A stretch of DNA of 64,000 nt from the NCBI GenBank assembly GCA_017590115.1, contig JAGGNK010008337.1, positions 5,819,609 to 5,883,608 on the forward strand, written 5' to 3'. The notes beneath the pieces were generated by a model, which was given only the letters and a program-made list of their open reading frames with translations, ran no database searches and was not told the DNA's origin. A program made the translations under genes and the position numbers. This stretch comes from Montifringilla adamsi (taxonomy: Eukaryota; Chordata; Aves; Passeriformes; Passeridae). This document shows positions 1-9,940 of the stretch, one piece after another; within the stretch, counting starts at the first letter, position 1; every line of letters begins with the position of its first letter.

Positions 1-875
1 CAGAACCTTTAAGGATGAGGTGAGATTTCCCTAACCTAGCGAGGGACCTGTGCCTGCTTTTCCACCTCATTAAATCACACTGTGGATCGATAGCAGACAA
101 ACGATTCTGGTTGCCAGTGGCTAGTTTGTGAGATTTTTCTTCATTACTGCTTCAGCTGAAGTGCTGCTGTGGAGGGAGAAGGATGCAACTGATTGAATTT
201 CTCTCCTGGACAATACTTACCCAGATATGTAAACCCTGCTTGCCAGATGTGAAAACAAGGGTTTTTTGGTTAAGCTCCTCCTATCAGAAGACTTCAGCTC
301 CCCTTGCAAACTCCCAAGTACTGCTCAAAGGCTTCAGAATTCCTCTTGCAGTGAAGAGCTTTACACAGTAACTTGGAGAGAGGATGAGCTGGAAGAGATG
401 GGTCAGTGAGTTAGATCTGCTGTGTGGCACGGGAGGAAAGGCAAGTGCTGGGGGACACAGGAAGCCTCAGCAGGACGTGGACAAATCTCAGCTCCTATTT
501 CCTGCAGAAACCTCCTGCTTGTCCTTTCATATCGCAAATAAGACTTTACCACAGAGCTCTGGAACCCTCTCCCTTGCTGCTGTGTTGACCTCCAAGGATC
601 AGGAAGGGAAAATGTGTCTGTAGCACTTTGAAAGCTCAAGAGAAGCTGCTTCACCCTACTGTGGGTGTGCAGACACTGACGTGCACTGCCCAGCCTCTTT
701 CCAGCTGGGGGTTCCTGCTGGTGCTCCTGCACGGCTGGGGAATGAAAAGCACTTCCACCAAATAAATAAATGTGCTCTGAGATTTCCTCCTTCCTCTGCC
801 TGCCAGCATCTCTGAGGACAGGGGATGTTTAATAGCTCTGTTCTCTGCTGTTAACTTCACTGCTTTTGTGTGGGG
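1..875. other. Unique non-coding DNA at window start
   Basis: No gene is recognised here. Open frames of up to about 109 codons run on both strands through 180-860, but they overlap each other in several frames, have no recognisable domain and no convincing splice context. No transposon end or long repeat was seen. Confidence 0.5.
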
Positions 876-908
876 TTTTTTTTGTTTGTTTGTTTGTGTG
901 TGTGTGTG
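876..908. repeat. (TTTG)n/(TG)n simple repeat
   Basis: A short T-rich run passes into three to four TTTG units and then into a TG dinucleotide run ending near 908. It is an ordinary compound microsatellite. Confidence 0.85.
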
Positions 909-1103
909 AAAAACTCCATTTTTGCTGTAAGCAACTCCTTTCCTTGCTCCTTGTTGCCTCTTGCATCTCCACTTCCTTAGAACTGAGCACCTGTGCCCTC
1001 CCTCTCTGCTTTTTCTTCTTTTCCCTCTACTTCTGAATTACTTGATACAGCACCCAGCTCCCTGCCCTGTGTGACCTGTCCTCAGCCTGTTTTCTGTTAG
1101 GTG

Positions 1104-1240
1104 CCCTATCCCTGGGAACACTCAAGGCCAGGCAGCACAGGGCTCTGTCCAACCTGATCTAGTGGAAGGTGTCCCTGTTATTGGAACGGTCTGAACTGGA
1201 GGGCCTTTAAAGATCCCTTCCAATCCAAACCATTCTGTGG
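1104..1240 (+). mobile_element. CR1 LINE, 3' end fragment
   Basis: This matches the 3' untranslated end of avian CR1 retrotransposons in sense orientation. In order it shows the 'ccctgggaacactcaaggcc' block, 'gatctagtggaaggtgtccc', and the closing 'gatcccttccaatccaaacc' followed by 'attctgtgg'. CR1 copies are typically truncated at the 5' end, and this copy keeps only about 140 bp of a roughly 4.5-kb element. The terminal 8-bp repeats usual at CR1 3' ends are eroded, and several substitutions from the family pattern suggest an old copy. No reverse transcriptase coding sequence remains. Confidence 0.88.
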
Positions 1241-1244
1241 CTGC

Positions 1245-4200
1245 TGGACCCCAGACACTCAGCCCAGGGGGGTTTTACTTGCAATATCCACTGGTTTTCA
1301 GACTTGGGGCTAAGGTTCACCTGCTGGTGCTTTTTCAAAACCGACTAGGTGAAGGTGTGATGCTACGTAAAAGGAGAAAGAATTCCGTTGCCTTATTCGC
1401 ACGTTTCTGATGCCAGACACATCAATAAACAGAAGAAATGCTGGATAGAGACCAGAGGAGTTGTAATTAACACATTAAAGAGATCAACTGGCTGCAGGAT
1501 CAAAAGTGGAGTAGAAAGTGAAACCCCCATGTAATGTGACCCTGGCTTTGCGTCCGTGATTTGATTTATGCCAAGGGTAAAGGCCCACAGGAAGCTGATG
1601 CTGCCTTGTAAACTCCTTTTCCTTTCATGTAAACTACTTCCCACAGTCTGGCACCAAACAGATAATTTCTCTCTCCTTCTTGTCTCTTTGTAATAGCATA
1701 ATCTTCATGATCTGATTCCTGCCTTTACTGTGCACTCGCTTACTGCTAAACAAACTTCTGTACATGTGCCAGGCAGTATTTTGTTGACAAAAAATCACTT
1801 TGTCACTAGAATTATGCATATGCACCTGATGAAATTGACAGAATCCTTTTAGTCACATAAATTTACTCAACTAAATGATATTAGAAGGATTAAACCAAGA
1901 ATTTCATCAAACTCCTTCCTCTAAGGAAAGAATTTCATTGATCCTCTGAAGTTGGAGACACCTGTGCAGTCAAATGTATTTATTTGATGAACAAGTCTGC
2001 CACGGCCTTAAAATTGCTGCAGCAGAACTCAGAGATGCAGGGATGTATTAGATGTGGTGAGATCAGGACTGAAGTTACTGTGTGAGATGTAGCACTACAG
2101 GGAACAGGGAACTTGGTTTTTGGATGTCAGGTCTCCATGATCATCACCACAAGAAGTGGGGCTTTGGTTCCCATATGGCTCTCATAATAGAAAACCTGAG
2201 ATTGGCAAAAAAGTGAATTTTTTCAGATGCGGGAAGAAGAATGTCGGTATGCAAAAACCAGGATAACCACATATTGCAAATGTATTGGTGTTTCCACCTC
2301 TTTCTGGAGATTTTCTGCTTCATGATCAGTTCTCCTGAATGTTTTCCTGGGCCAGGCTTGGCTGCTGCTCTGTGAGTAGCTATGCTAAAGCAGGGAATGC
2401 TATGCTTGTCTCTTCTGCAGCACCTTTAACTTTGTGTGCTCAGTGGTGGAAAAAGTTGGGTGTGGAGGAAAGAAAGAAAAAAACCCATCATTTTTTGTAC
2501 ACAGAGAGGTCACAGAGACTGAAAATGCTGCTTGCTTTCCTGTATGGTGATGCCTAATGATATGCTGTCATCTCTTCTGCCATAGAAAGCCTTGATTTCC
2601 TCTCTTGGGTCTTTCTACAGCTGGATGATGGGTGAAAAGAGATCCCCAGGCATTCATCTCTGCTGGGAGCCTGAGTACAGCTGTAATAATTAATAATAAT
2701 GACCCAAATTATTACTCCTGGCTGTGTTCTGATGAGGCTCTGAAAGCCTTTTGCACAGAGGGATGAGAACTGTTCTTTCCTCCGTTACCCTGTTCAGCCT
2801 GATCTGTCTCATGCCAGTGTAAGGCAATTTATTTGGAGCATTACTATGTTTCTTTTCCCAGAGTGCTGGGTTTGGAGAAATCAAGCCATAAGGATTATTT
2901 ATATGTGTTTTACTCCTTGTGTGGATCCAGAGCTGGGATAAAGCCACCTACAAATTCACCTGGGCATTTACACCCCTTGCAGAAATTTCTGGCTTGTGAC
3001 TCACTGCTGTTATCTATAATGAGGTGTTCTTTTTGTAGCTGTTTTTGGTTTGGAGTGGGGTTCCACACAGGTTCTCAGTATAGCTCTTCTCAGGGGCTCT
3101 GCTTCCATGCATGTGTTCCCTCCATGTCCTTCTGTCTGGGAAATGTGCAGGGACTTTGCCCCGGCTCTCTTCTCCATGGTGATGGGCAGGGGATGCACTT
3201 CCATGGCCAAGGGCTGGCATGAAATTAACACTGCATTAGTTATCTGCTCCTTTTCTGACCTGCAAGTCAGTATTTTTAAAATAAAAACATTAAAAATGTC
3301 GCAAGGTATGTCTGTGAAATCAAAACCCCACTAATTTGAAGTCTGCTATTGAATAAGGCCAAGTGTGTATATGGTGTTGGAGCTGGTGCCACTTTCTGTT
3401 CAGGCAGGGTTTCTTCCCTTTGCCAACTGATTCATCTCTAAAATAAACAACCAGTGTTGAAATTAAAGCACATTAATATAGCTGATTTGTAAATAAAAAG
3501 GAGAGTTAGCCAGACAGAGCAGAAACATAAATAGAGACCAAATGTTATAATGTAATGAGAGACGATTCTCCTGTTTAGAAAAAGACTTTAATTCCCCTGC
3601 ATGCTCATGGTAATAGAGCAGGAGGCACATGGGCTGCTGGTACAGCAGAAATGCCATTGCCTAGTACTGCAAAGGTGGAGATAAATCTGTTATTTGAATG
3701 TTCATCAATTATAAAAACCATTTTGAAGGTCCACAGCAATTATCCACTCGAGGGGTTTTCCTGGAAGCTCTTCTCGGAAAAGTTTACTTTGGTGAATTGC
3801 ATTGCAAATATCCTGTCAAGCCTGGGGGAAGAGAGGGAGAAAGAAACCCAAATCTGCACGGCTTCCCCTGAAAATTACCCCAGTGTGTGGAGGTGGTTTG
3901 GGGGTTTAATAACTTGCAATAAAGAAACAGAGAGGTTATGGTGGCAGCCACGTAATCTGGGGGACGTGGCTGAGTGCCGCTGCTCCCAGGCAAGGATAGC
4001 TCATGGATGGATATTAAGACGGAGATTATTCCATGTGATGCACTCGAGCTGCACGGGGAAGAATTAATTGACACCTAGATGTATTGGGGGTAGGGACAGT
4101 GACAACATATGATAAATGAAGCACACAGCAGTGAGAGCAGATGTATGCTGGAAGGACAGCATGATAAATGTACATCTTGATACTTACAGTGCCTGAGAAA

Positions 4201-5164
4201 ACGCTCCCGATCTGATACCGCTTCAGTAGCTGCAGTCGTGTTTGAGTACAGCGGGTACTTGATTGATTTAATTAGTTCTCATTAATGGCGTTGAAGATAG
4301 TTGAACAACAAGACCCAGAGAGTTGTGCTGAAACGTTGCATGTTAATTGCTCGATGATTTGTGTTGTGGGACGGCTCTTTAGCGTAAGTACAAATTAGGC
4401 GGTGTGTTGTTTGGAAACACTGATGCCTATCTTTGCTGGGAGCAGGGTTTGTGCTGCATCGAGCACCTTCCCCATCCCAGCATTGTCTCTCTGTGTCCCA
4501 GGAAGGTTTACAGCCTCCAACAAGGCTCTGGCCACAGCCTGCAGGGCTCCTTCCCCCGTCACCCCCCTCGCTGATCACATGAATAGAATGAACCTTAAAA
4601 ATCAATATTCTCATTAAAGCTTATAAATTATTCTTTTGATCTCCATTGACTCTGAGGAGTGAGCAAGCTGGCCCAGAGAAAATTAAAATAGCCCCTAAGG
4701 CTATATCTACTCAAATTTATTTATTTTTTAAACCTTTCTCATAATAGCATTTTCAAATTCAATTTAGTGCTCTTAAATCAACTGCAAAATGACGTTTGGT
4801 CAAACAAGCACACTTTCTTCCAATATTTATTATTTCATGTAAGAAGTAGCTAAGCTTGATATTTCCTGACTTAGGTGCGAGTTACCTGTCTCTGCCCTGG
4901 ACTTCACTGCTGTTTGTAGCTCTCCATGTCTGACATGACGTTTTCCGTGCTGTTTTGGTTTACAAGACAGATGTCTGCTAGGGAAGACAGAAAAAGCCTC
5001 CCTTGGAGTGGAGAATGTAAACCCCCTCCCACTGAATTATTAGAATCTTGACATTCAGGGGCTCTCAGGCAAAGATATGGGAATAGGAATAACAGTTGCT
5101 TACTAGCATGTATAAAAAAAGCAAACAAACAACAACAACTGCAGCATTAACAACAAACAGAACA
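1245..5164. other. Unique non-coding DNA
   Basis: No gene or transposon is recognised. Open frames of up to about 138 codons (such as the one at 3651-4067) are not family-like and have stop-free frames on the opposite strand as well. The segment 3640-4300 has slightly more CpG and fewer simple runs than its neighbours and ends in a TAAT-rich stretch (4258-4290). It could be a conserved regulatory block, but this cannot be tested here. Confidence 0.45.
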
Positions 5165-5223
5165 GGAACGCAGCCCGGCCTCTCTCGGCCGCGGTGCTTT
5201 CCCCGTAGCTGCAGTTCCGCTTA

Positions 5224-5242
5224 TGGCCAGCGGGGGCGCTGC
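5224..5242 (+). promoter_or_regulatory. CTCF-like GC-rich motif, imperfect
   Basis: The sequence 'tggccagcgggggcgctg' resembles the CTCF core (CCASYAGRKGGC type) but is one base short between the CCA and the G-run. A related string, 'gcgggtgcgctg', lies at 5262-5273. Taken alone it is a weak match; its interest comes from the better site about 60 bp downstream in the same orientation. Confidence 0.35.
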
Positions 5243-5283
5243 TGGCTCCCGGTTGGGCAGGGCGGGTGCGCTGATTCCTCCAC

Positions 5284-5300
5284 ACCTGCAGGGGGCGCTG
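5284..5300 (+). promoter_or_regulatory. Candidate CTCF binding site
   Basis: The sequence 'acctgcagggggcgctg' matches the strong part of the CTCF consensus: CC, three bases, then AGGGGGCGCT. It sits inside the CpG island and points along the plus strand. CTCF sites of this orientation can anchor chromatin loops. This is a motif match by eye, with no score and no binding data. Confidence 0.5.
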
Positions 5301-5329
5301 CGGCACGGGGGCTCAGGGAGCACGCGGCA

Positions 5330-5458
5330 ATGGCGGCTCGGCCTAGACGGGGAGGGATGGATGGAGGAGTGGCTTCGCTTCACAAACCCCAAGGGCGGCC
5401 AATCTCAGTGCCCCTAACAGGATTCTTGGAAGCAACAGGCTGGATACGGCAGGAATGA
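5330..5458 (+). other. Short ORF in the CpG island, possible first-exon coding
   Basis: An ATG at 5330 sits in a near-ideal Kozak context ('gcggcaatggcgg') and opens 42 codons beginning MAARPRRGGMDGG and ending at a TGA at 5456-5458. The frame is also open upstream to 5096. The peptide is Arg/Gly-rich at first, as CpG-island frames often are, and matches no family I know. No clear splice donor follows the first codons. It may be the start of a first exon, a small upstream ORF or chance. Confidence 0.15.
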
Positions 5459-7477
5459 GCAGAAATCCTGGGGTAGTGAACGAGAATGTCCCAAAACTCC
5501 ACAGCAAATAGTTGGAAGCTGCGGGGTGTCCTGGCAGGGCAGGGGAATGCGGGGCCCAGCAGCAGAAGGAAGGTTCCCCGCTGGGTCACGGTGGTGGTCG
5601 GAGAAGGCATCAGGGATGGAGTCTCACAGTGGTGGCAAATCCTCTCCACAATGCCCACAGCCTGTGTCCCCTCCGGTGCCGACAGAGAACTGTCCTCAGC
5701 CCCTTCCCCCAGCCCGAATTTCCCAGTGTCTCCACTCCTCCCCCCGGAGAAAACTCCCAAAAACTGTTTTGTGTTTTCTCTTCCTACTTTTATCATGGGA
5801 AGTCTTTTTTACACTGTGAGAAAGTGGCTTGTGTGGTCACCTTGAAAAAGTTACTAGGGCTAAGCCATGAATTCTGAGCTGCGGTGACAGAGCTGGTGCA
5901 GGCTGGTGCAGGGCGTTTGGCTTGTGCCTCCCCGGAGCCAAAGGGACACCTCTGCACAGGGTTTGGGAGGAGTACATGGGGCTCAGAGAATGCAGCAATT
6001 TCAGAAGAGACACAAAACAGCATTTGTCTTGGTGGCAGAGAGGAATCAGGTTCTGTATTTATGGATGCGGTGTGAAGCAGTCGCATCATCTGTAAGTTAT
6101 ACCTTGTGGTTAGACAGGTCACTGAACTCATTTAACCTGTAGCTTTGGCAATATGATTGCATTAAGAGAGGGCTGAGAAAAGAATTTCTCTCCTTGAAGA
6201 AAATCGTAGATGTTGACCTTCTCTTTTGCCCTGGAGGAAGGCAAAGAAAGATGGAAATGAAGAGGTTTTGCAAAGGCAAAATTCACAGTGTTTCCAATTT
6301 ACTGTAGCTCTTTTACTCCATCAGGTCATTTTGATGTTAACATTAAAGTGACTCCAATAAAATACATTCCACAATTATTTCCCAGAGATTATTTCTGTTT
6401 TTCTGATGGGAAGCCCATGTGACTGGGAAACTTCCCAGTAGCTCTAGAGACCCACAGGTTGTCTGTGCTGGGAAGGACAGTGAAGCCCCAGCACTGTCTG
6501 GCAGATTGTCAGTCCCTGTGGCTGACATTACAGCCATGCTCAGCAGTATTCCTACCTAGCCATGAGCTGGGATCAGCTGAGTTTTGGGACAGGGAGGATA
6601 ACTGATCAGCAGGAACAAGAAACCTCTCCCTCTGAAACAGTAAAAGACTAAATGCTAGGTATTGTTAGATTTTTGTATGTTTTTCCTAATGGGACCTTTA
6701 TTGTGCAAAACAGCAGGATTCCTGCACAAAATCCACTCTGAAACCAAAACGGAACTTTCTGAGTAACACAGCTGAGTTTCCTGAGGTGTAACCCTTTCTC
6801 AAAGAATTGTTTTCTAAAGTACAGTCCTTTGGTTTATAGATTTGATGAGAAGATAACGTGGTGCCGAAGGCTGCTTTACAGCCCATGCCCTTTCTGTGAA
6901 TGCTGTGCTTTTCCTGAAATTGTCTCCAGCCCTGTATCAGTTCTATAACAAGAGAACTTGTTTTAATAATGACTAGTCTAAAGAAACAAATTTCATTATC
7001 TAAGAATAAAAGGGACCCTGGCTTTTAAAATATACAACCTGCCCATGTGACACACAGACACCCTCTTTGGGCAGGAAGGGTGGGAATCCTGTACCTCCTG
7101 ACTTGAAGGTGTGTGAGAAAGACCTTGGTCTTTAATCCTGTTCAAATGCCCTTGAAGTTCTCCACTCGGCAAAATTCTTTGTTTTTGTTGTGGAGGGAAG
7201 TGTTGCTCATCACTTTGTCAGCTGCATCTTGGGAGTTACTGGCAGTTTTCATTAAACTAGGATTTAGAATAAGCAAGCTGCAGTGGTCCAACCATAAATA
7301 TCAAATAGAAGTTGTTTGAGAACTGGTACCATATTTTTGGGCAGGATAGCTGAAATAAATTTATTTCTGAAAGGAGTACTTGTAATTTGATTGAAACTCA
7401 GTGTACAAACTAGCCTGGGTGAATGGTGCTTTTTGACTGAATAAGTAAAACCCTTTGGCTGTCTACAGACAAAAGCC
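5403..7477. other. Unique DNA downstream of the CpG island
   Basis: From 5403 to about 5900 the DNA stays moderately GC-rich and carries overlapping open frames of up to 138 codons on both strands (5380-5796 minus; 5486-5845, 5512-5877 and 5526-5819 plus). Their overlap in several frames shows that low stop density, not coding, explains them. Beyond 5900 the sequence returns to AT-rich unique DNA with no recognised feature. Confidence 0.45.
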
Positions 7478-7726
7478 TAAACGAACCCTGTTTGAGTAAA
7501 AAAAATTCCTTCATTTCCATTATTATGCAGGAAAACCTCAGGGGACCAAAGGTTTATACCAAGGTCTGTCTTGGCCTACTTTCTACTGTGAATAGGAAGG
7601 TCATAAACGAACCCTGTTTGAGTAAAAAAAAAATTCCTTCATTTCCATTATTATGCAGGAAAACCTCAGGGGACCAAAGGTTTATACGTCTGTCTTGGCC
7701 TGCTTTCTACTGTGAATAGGAAGGTC
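7478..7726 (+). repeat. 126-bp tandem duplication, two copies
   Basis: Copy one spans 7478-7603 and copy two 7604-7726. Both begin 'taaacgaaccctgtttgagt' and end 'gaataggaaggtc'. Differences are few: two extra A residues in the poly-A run of copy two, a four-base deletion ('caag') before 'gtctgtcttgg', and one substitution in 'ggcctactt'/'ggcctgctt'. The near identity indicates a recent local duplication. It matches no transposon known to me. Confidence 0.95.
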
Positions 7727-9911
7727 TGCAGTATGATCTATCCTTAAAAAGATGTCAAAACTTTCCCTCCCCTTGGATAAAGAAGGTATCTGGCCTTGTG
7801 AGTGAAGGTGACTTCTCCAAGGCTGTCACTCAGTGCTGAGGCTCCACAGTCTGCTTTTCTCCTCTTCTTTTATGGGATGATGAAAATACAAAATCTAAAT
7901 TTTCAGTAAAATAGCTCATAATTTGATATGTGTGGATCTGGTTATAGTGAGAACTTTGCCCTGTAGGTTTGGCTGGATATTTTTTTTTCCTAACACTCTT
8001 ACTTGGACTTGTGTATTTGTGTTTTTGTTTGGGTCTACCTCAAGTTTCTAAATTTAGAATGATGATGTGCTTTTACCATTTCCCATGTGAATGGGTTCCT
8101 GGCAGCTTTACAGGGTTGAAAATAGCCAAGCATGGAGACATGTGCTGAGAGCAGCACAGAGGGAGGCCAGGTGAAGTGGGGAGAAAAGCTAAGACCTGCA
8201 ATTCTACAAAATAGGGTCTCTCTTTACATTGGACCCAATCTTCTTCAGGCAAAGCTTTTCTCTTGCTATAGACACAAATCTTAGCTCATTCTTACTGCTG
8301 TGCTCCCAATTTTATTGCTATGGTAGCACTGATGGAATTGCTCAGCAGTAGGGCATGTGGCTTCCCACCATTCTCTCAGACATCAAATATACTTTTTCTT
8401 TCCTCCTGCTGAGCCTTGAGCCACATTCAAAGGGTCTAAAAGGAATTTGTGTGGTGCCAAGCTTTAGCAGACCAGTGCTGCCATATTCACCCGGTCTTTC
8501 CCTTGAGCAAATGAGAGCTGTTTATGACTGTGGAGCAAGGGCAATTAATTTTCATCAGTCATTCCTAGTTTTAGCCTTTACCTGAGATTTTAGGAATAAC
8601 CGCAGCTTCCCAGTAACAGCCTGCTGTCTGTAGCACATTGTGTGATGCCCTTGTGTCCACACAGATCCAAGCAACTGAAGCTGCCTTGGTTCATCAGTTT
8701 TGCTCCAGAGAATGTCTCAGGCTTTAACTGGGGCTCATTAATAGGTTTGGGGACTAAAATATTGCACCAAACTTATTTAACATCTCCTGCTTTTTACTGA
8801 GCCTTATTGCAGTGCACACAGATCAGAGCTGCTTGCCTCTGGTTCAGTCTTGCCAGAGAAGTGCTCAGTCAATGAGAAAAGTGGTTGGTGTCAGGGATGT
8901 CGACAGGTAAAAGCATCACACTGTCATCAGATTTTTGTCTAAGGAAGGACTCTTGCTAAGAGAGCTCTCTGGGAGTACTCAGGCTCTCATTGCTCACTGT
9001 CAAGAAGCCAGGTTCTGGATTAAGGAGGTGACAAAAAGCCGGCTGAAAATCACCCCAGGGCTGGGCTGTGGTGGGGGTGTTGGTTGTTGTTTTCTCGATG
9101 CAGAGGTGTTGCAGCAGGTGAAAAGGGAAATGGTGTCTGCTCTTGCCATCACAGTGACCTCTTTCCAAGCATGGCAAAGCTCAGAAATAATTGCAATTAA
9201 TGTATTGCTATTTTGTTGTTACTCTGGTTATGTAAATGTCAGTGCTTCTACCCTCTCTGGTCTTTTCAATTTAAGAAGTGAAAATGAGACTTAGAGATTA
9301 TTTTCAGTAAAAAACCTCATTGGGGAGGAAGTCTTTTTTTTGGGTATTTGAGGAGCATGTCGAGGAGGGTTGGGTTTTCTCTGTAAGCAAATGTATGCTT
9401 AGGTCTGTTTCAAAAGAGACAAACAGAATGCTTCACTTTGGTCAGCACTCAGGAATTTCTGGCCTTTCTAAAGGTAACGTAGCTTTGTACAGCAGGTGGT
9501 TGTTCACAGGTCATGTGGCAAAATGAGTGGTGGAAAGGAGAGGATTCCATCCACTCTAGCAGAGAAAGCAAAGCGACTCAATTCCAGGGTTTGCAGAGGG
9601 AGCCCGAGCATTTTGAATACCCCGAAAAGCTTGGCTCTCGGGATCATGGGAACACACTGCTTTGGCTCTGCCCATTTGCAGAGGCAGCAGCAAGAAACAT
9701 GCAAATCCTGCATGCTTCAGTGGCCAGCATAATTGAAATCTCTGATAAAATGTAAATTAACAGGGGGTCCTTCCTGTGCCATCCTGAGGAAGTTGCTTCC
9801 ATTTTATTCAAGATGACTGCGAAGAGTGGACCTGTCTCTTGAACATCCTCCTCTAATGCAAGTTCAGGGTGGCACCCCTGTAGCCTTGATCCTGTAAACT
9901 GTAACCCTGAT
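7727..9911. other. Unique non-coding DNA
   Basis: No gene, RNA or transposon is recognised. Open frames such as those at 8935-9294 and 8355-8585 contain no known motif. Confidence 0.45.
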
Positions 9912-9940
9912 ATTATGGGGCCAGAAAATGGCCCCATAAT
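9912..9940. other. Perfect 12-bp inverted repeat (hairpin)
   Basis: The arms are 'attatggggcca' and 'tggccccataat', perfectly complementary, separated by a five-base loop 'gaaaa'. Transcribed from either strand it would form a stable short hairpin. It is too short for a microRNA precursor, and the flanks do not extend the stem. Function unknown. Confidence 0.85.

Larger units (their letters stand above)
5165..5402. promoter_or_regulatory. CpG island (candidate promoter or insulator)
   Basis: About 20 CpG dinucleotides fall in roughly 240 bp, while the surrounding tens of kilobases have very few. GC content is visibly high, with runs such as 'ggccgcgg' and 'gggggcgctg'. CpG density falls but stays raised to about 5750. 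Unmethylated islands of this kind in birds usually mark promoters or CTCF-bound sites. No TATA box was seen. It is the only such island in the window. Whether it starts a coding gene, a long non-coding RNA or nothing cannot be decided from sequence alone. Confidence 0.75.

Noticed and set aside
5380..5877. Overlapping frames of 97-138 codons next to the CpG island as coding exons
   Set aside because: Four or more frames on both strands are open at once, which reflects composition; no domain is recognised.
9912..9940. Bacterial-type terminator or microRNA precursor
   Set aside because: No U-tract context or bacterial gene is present, and a 12-bp stem is far shorter than a microRNA hairpin.
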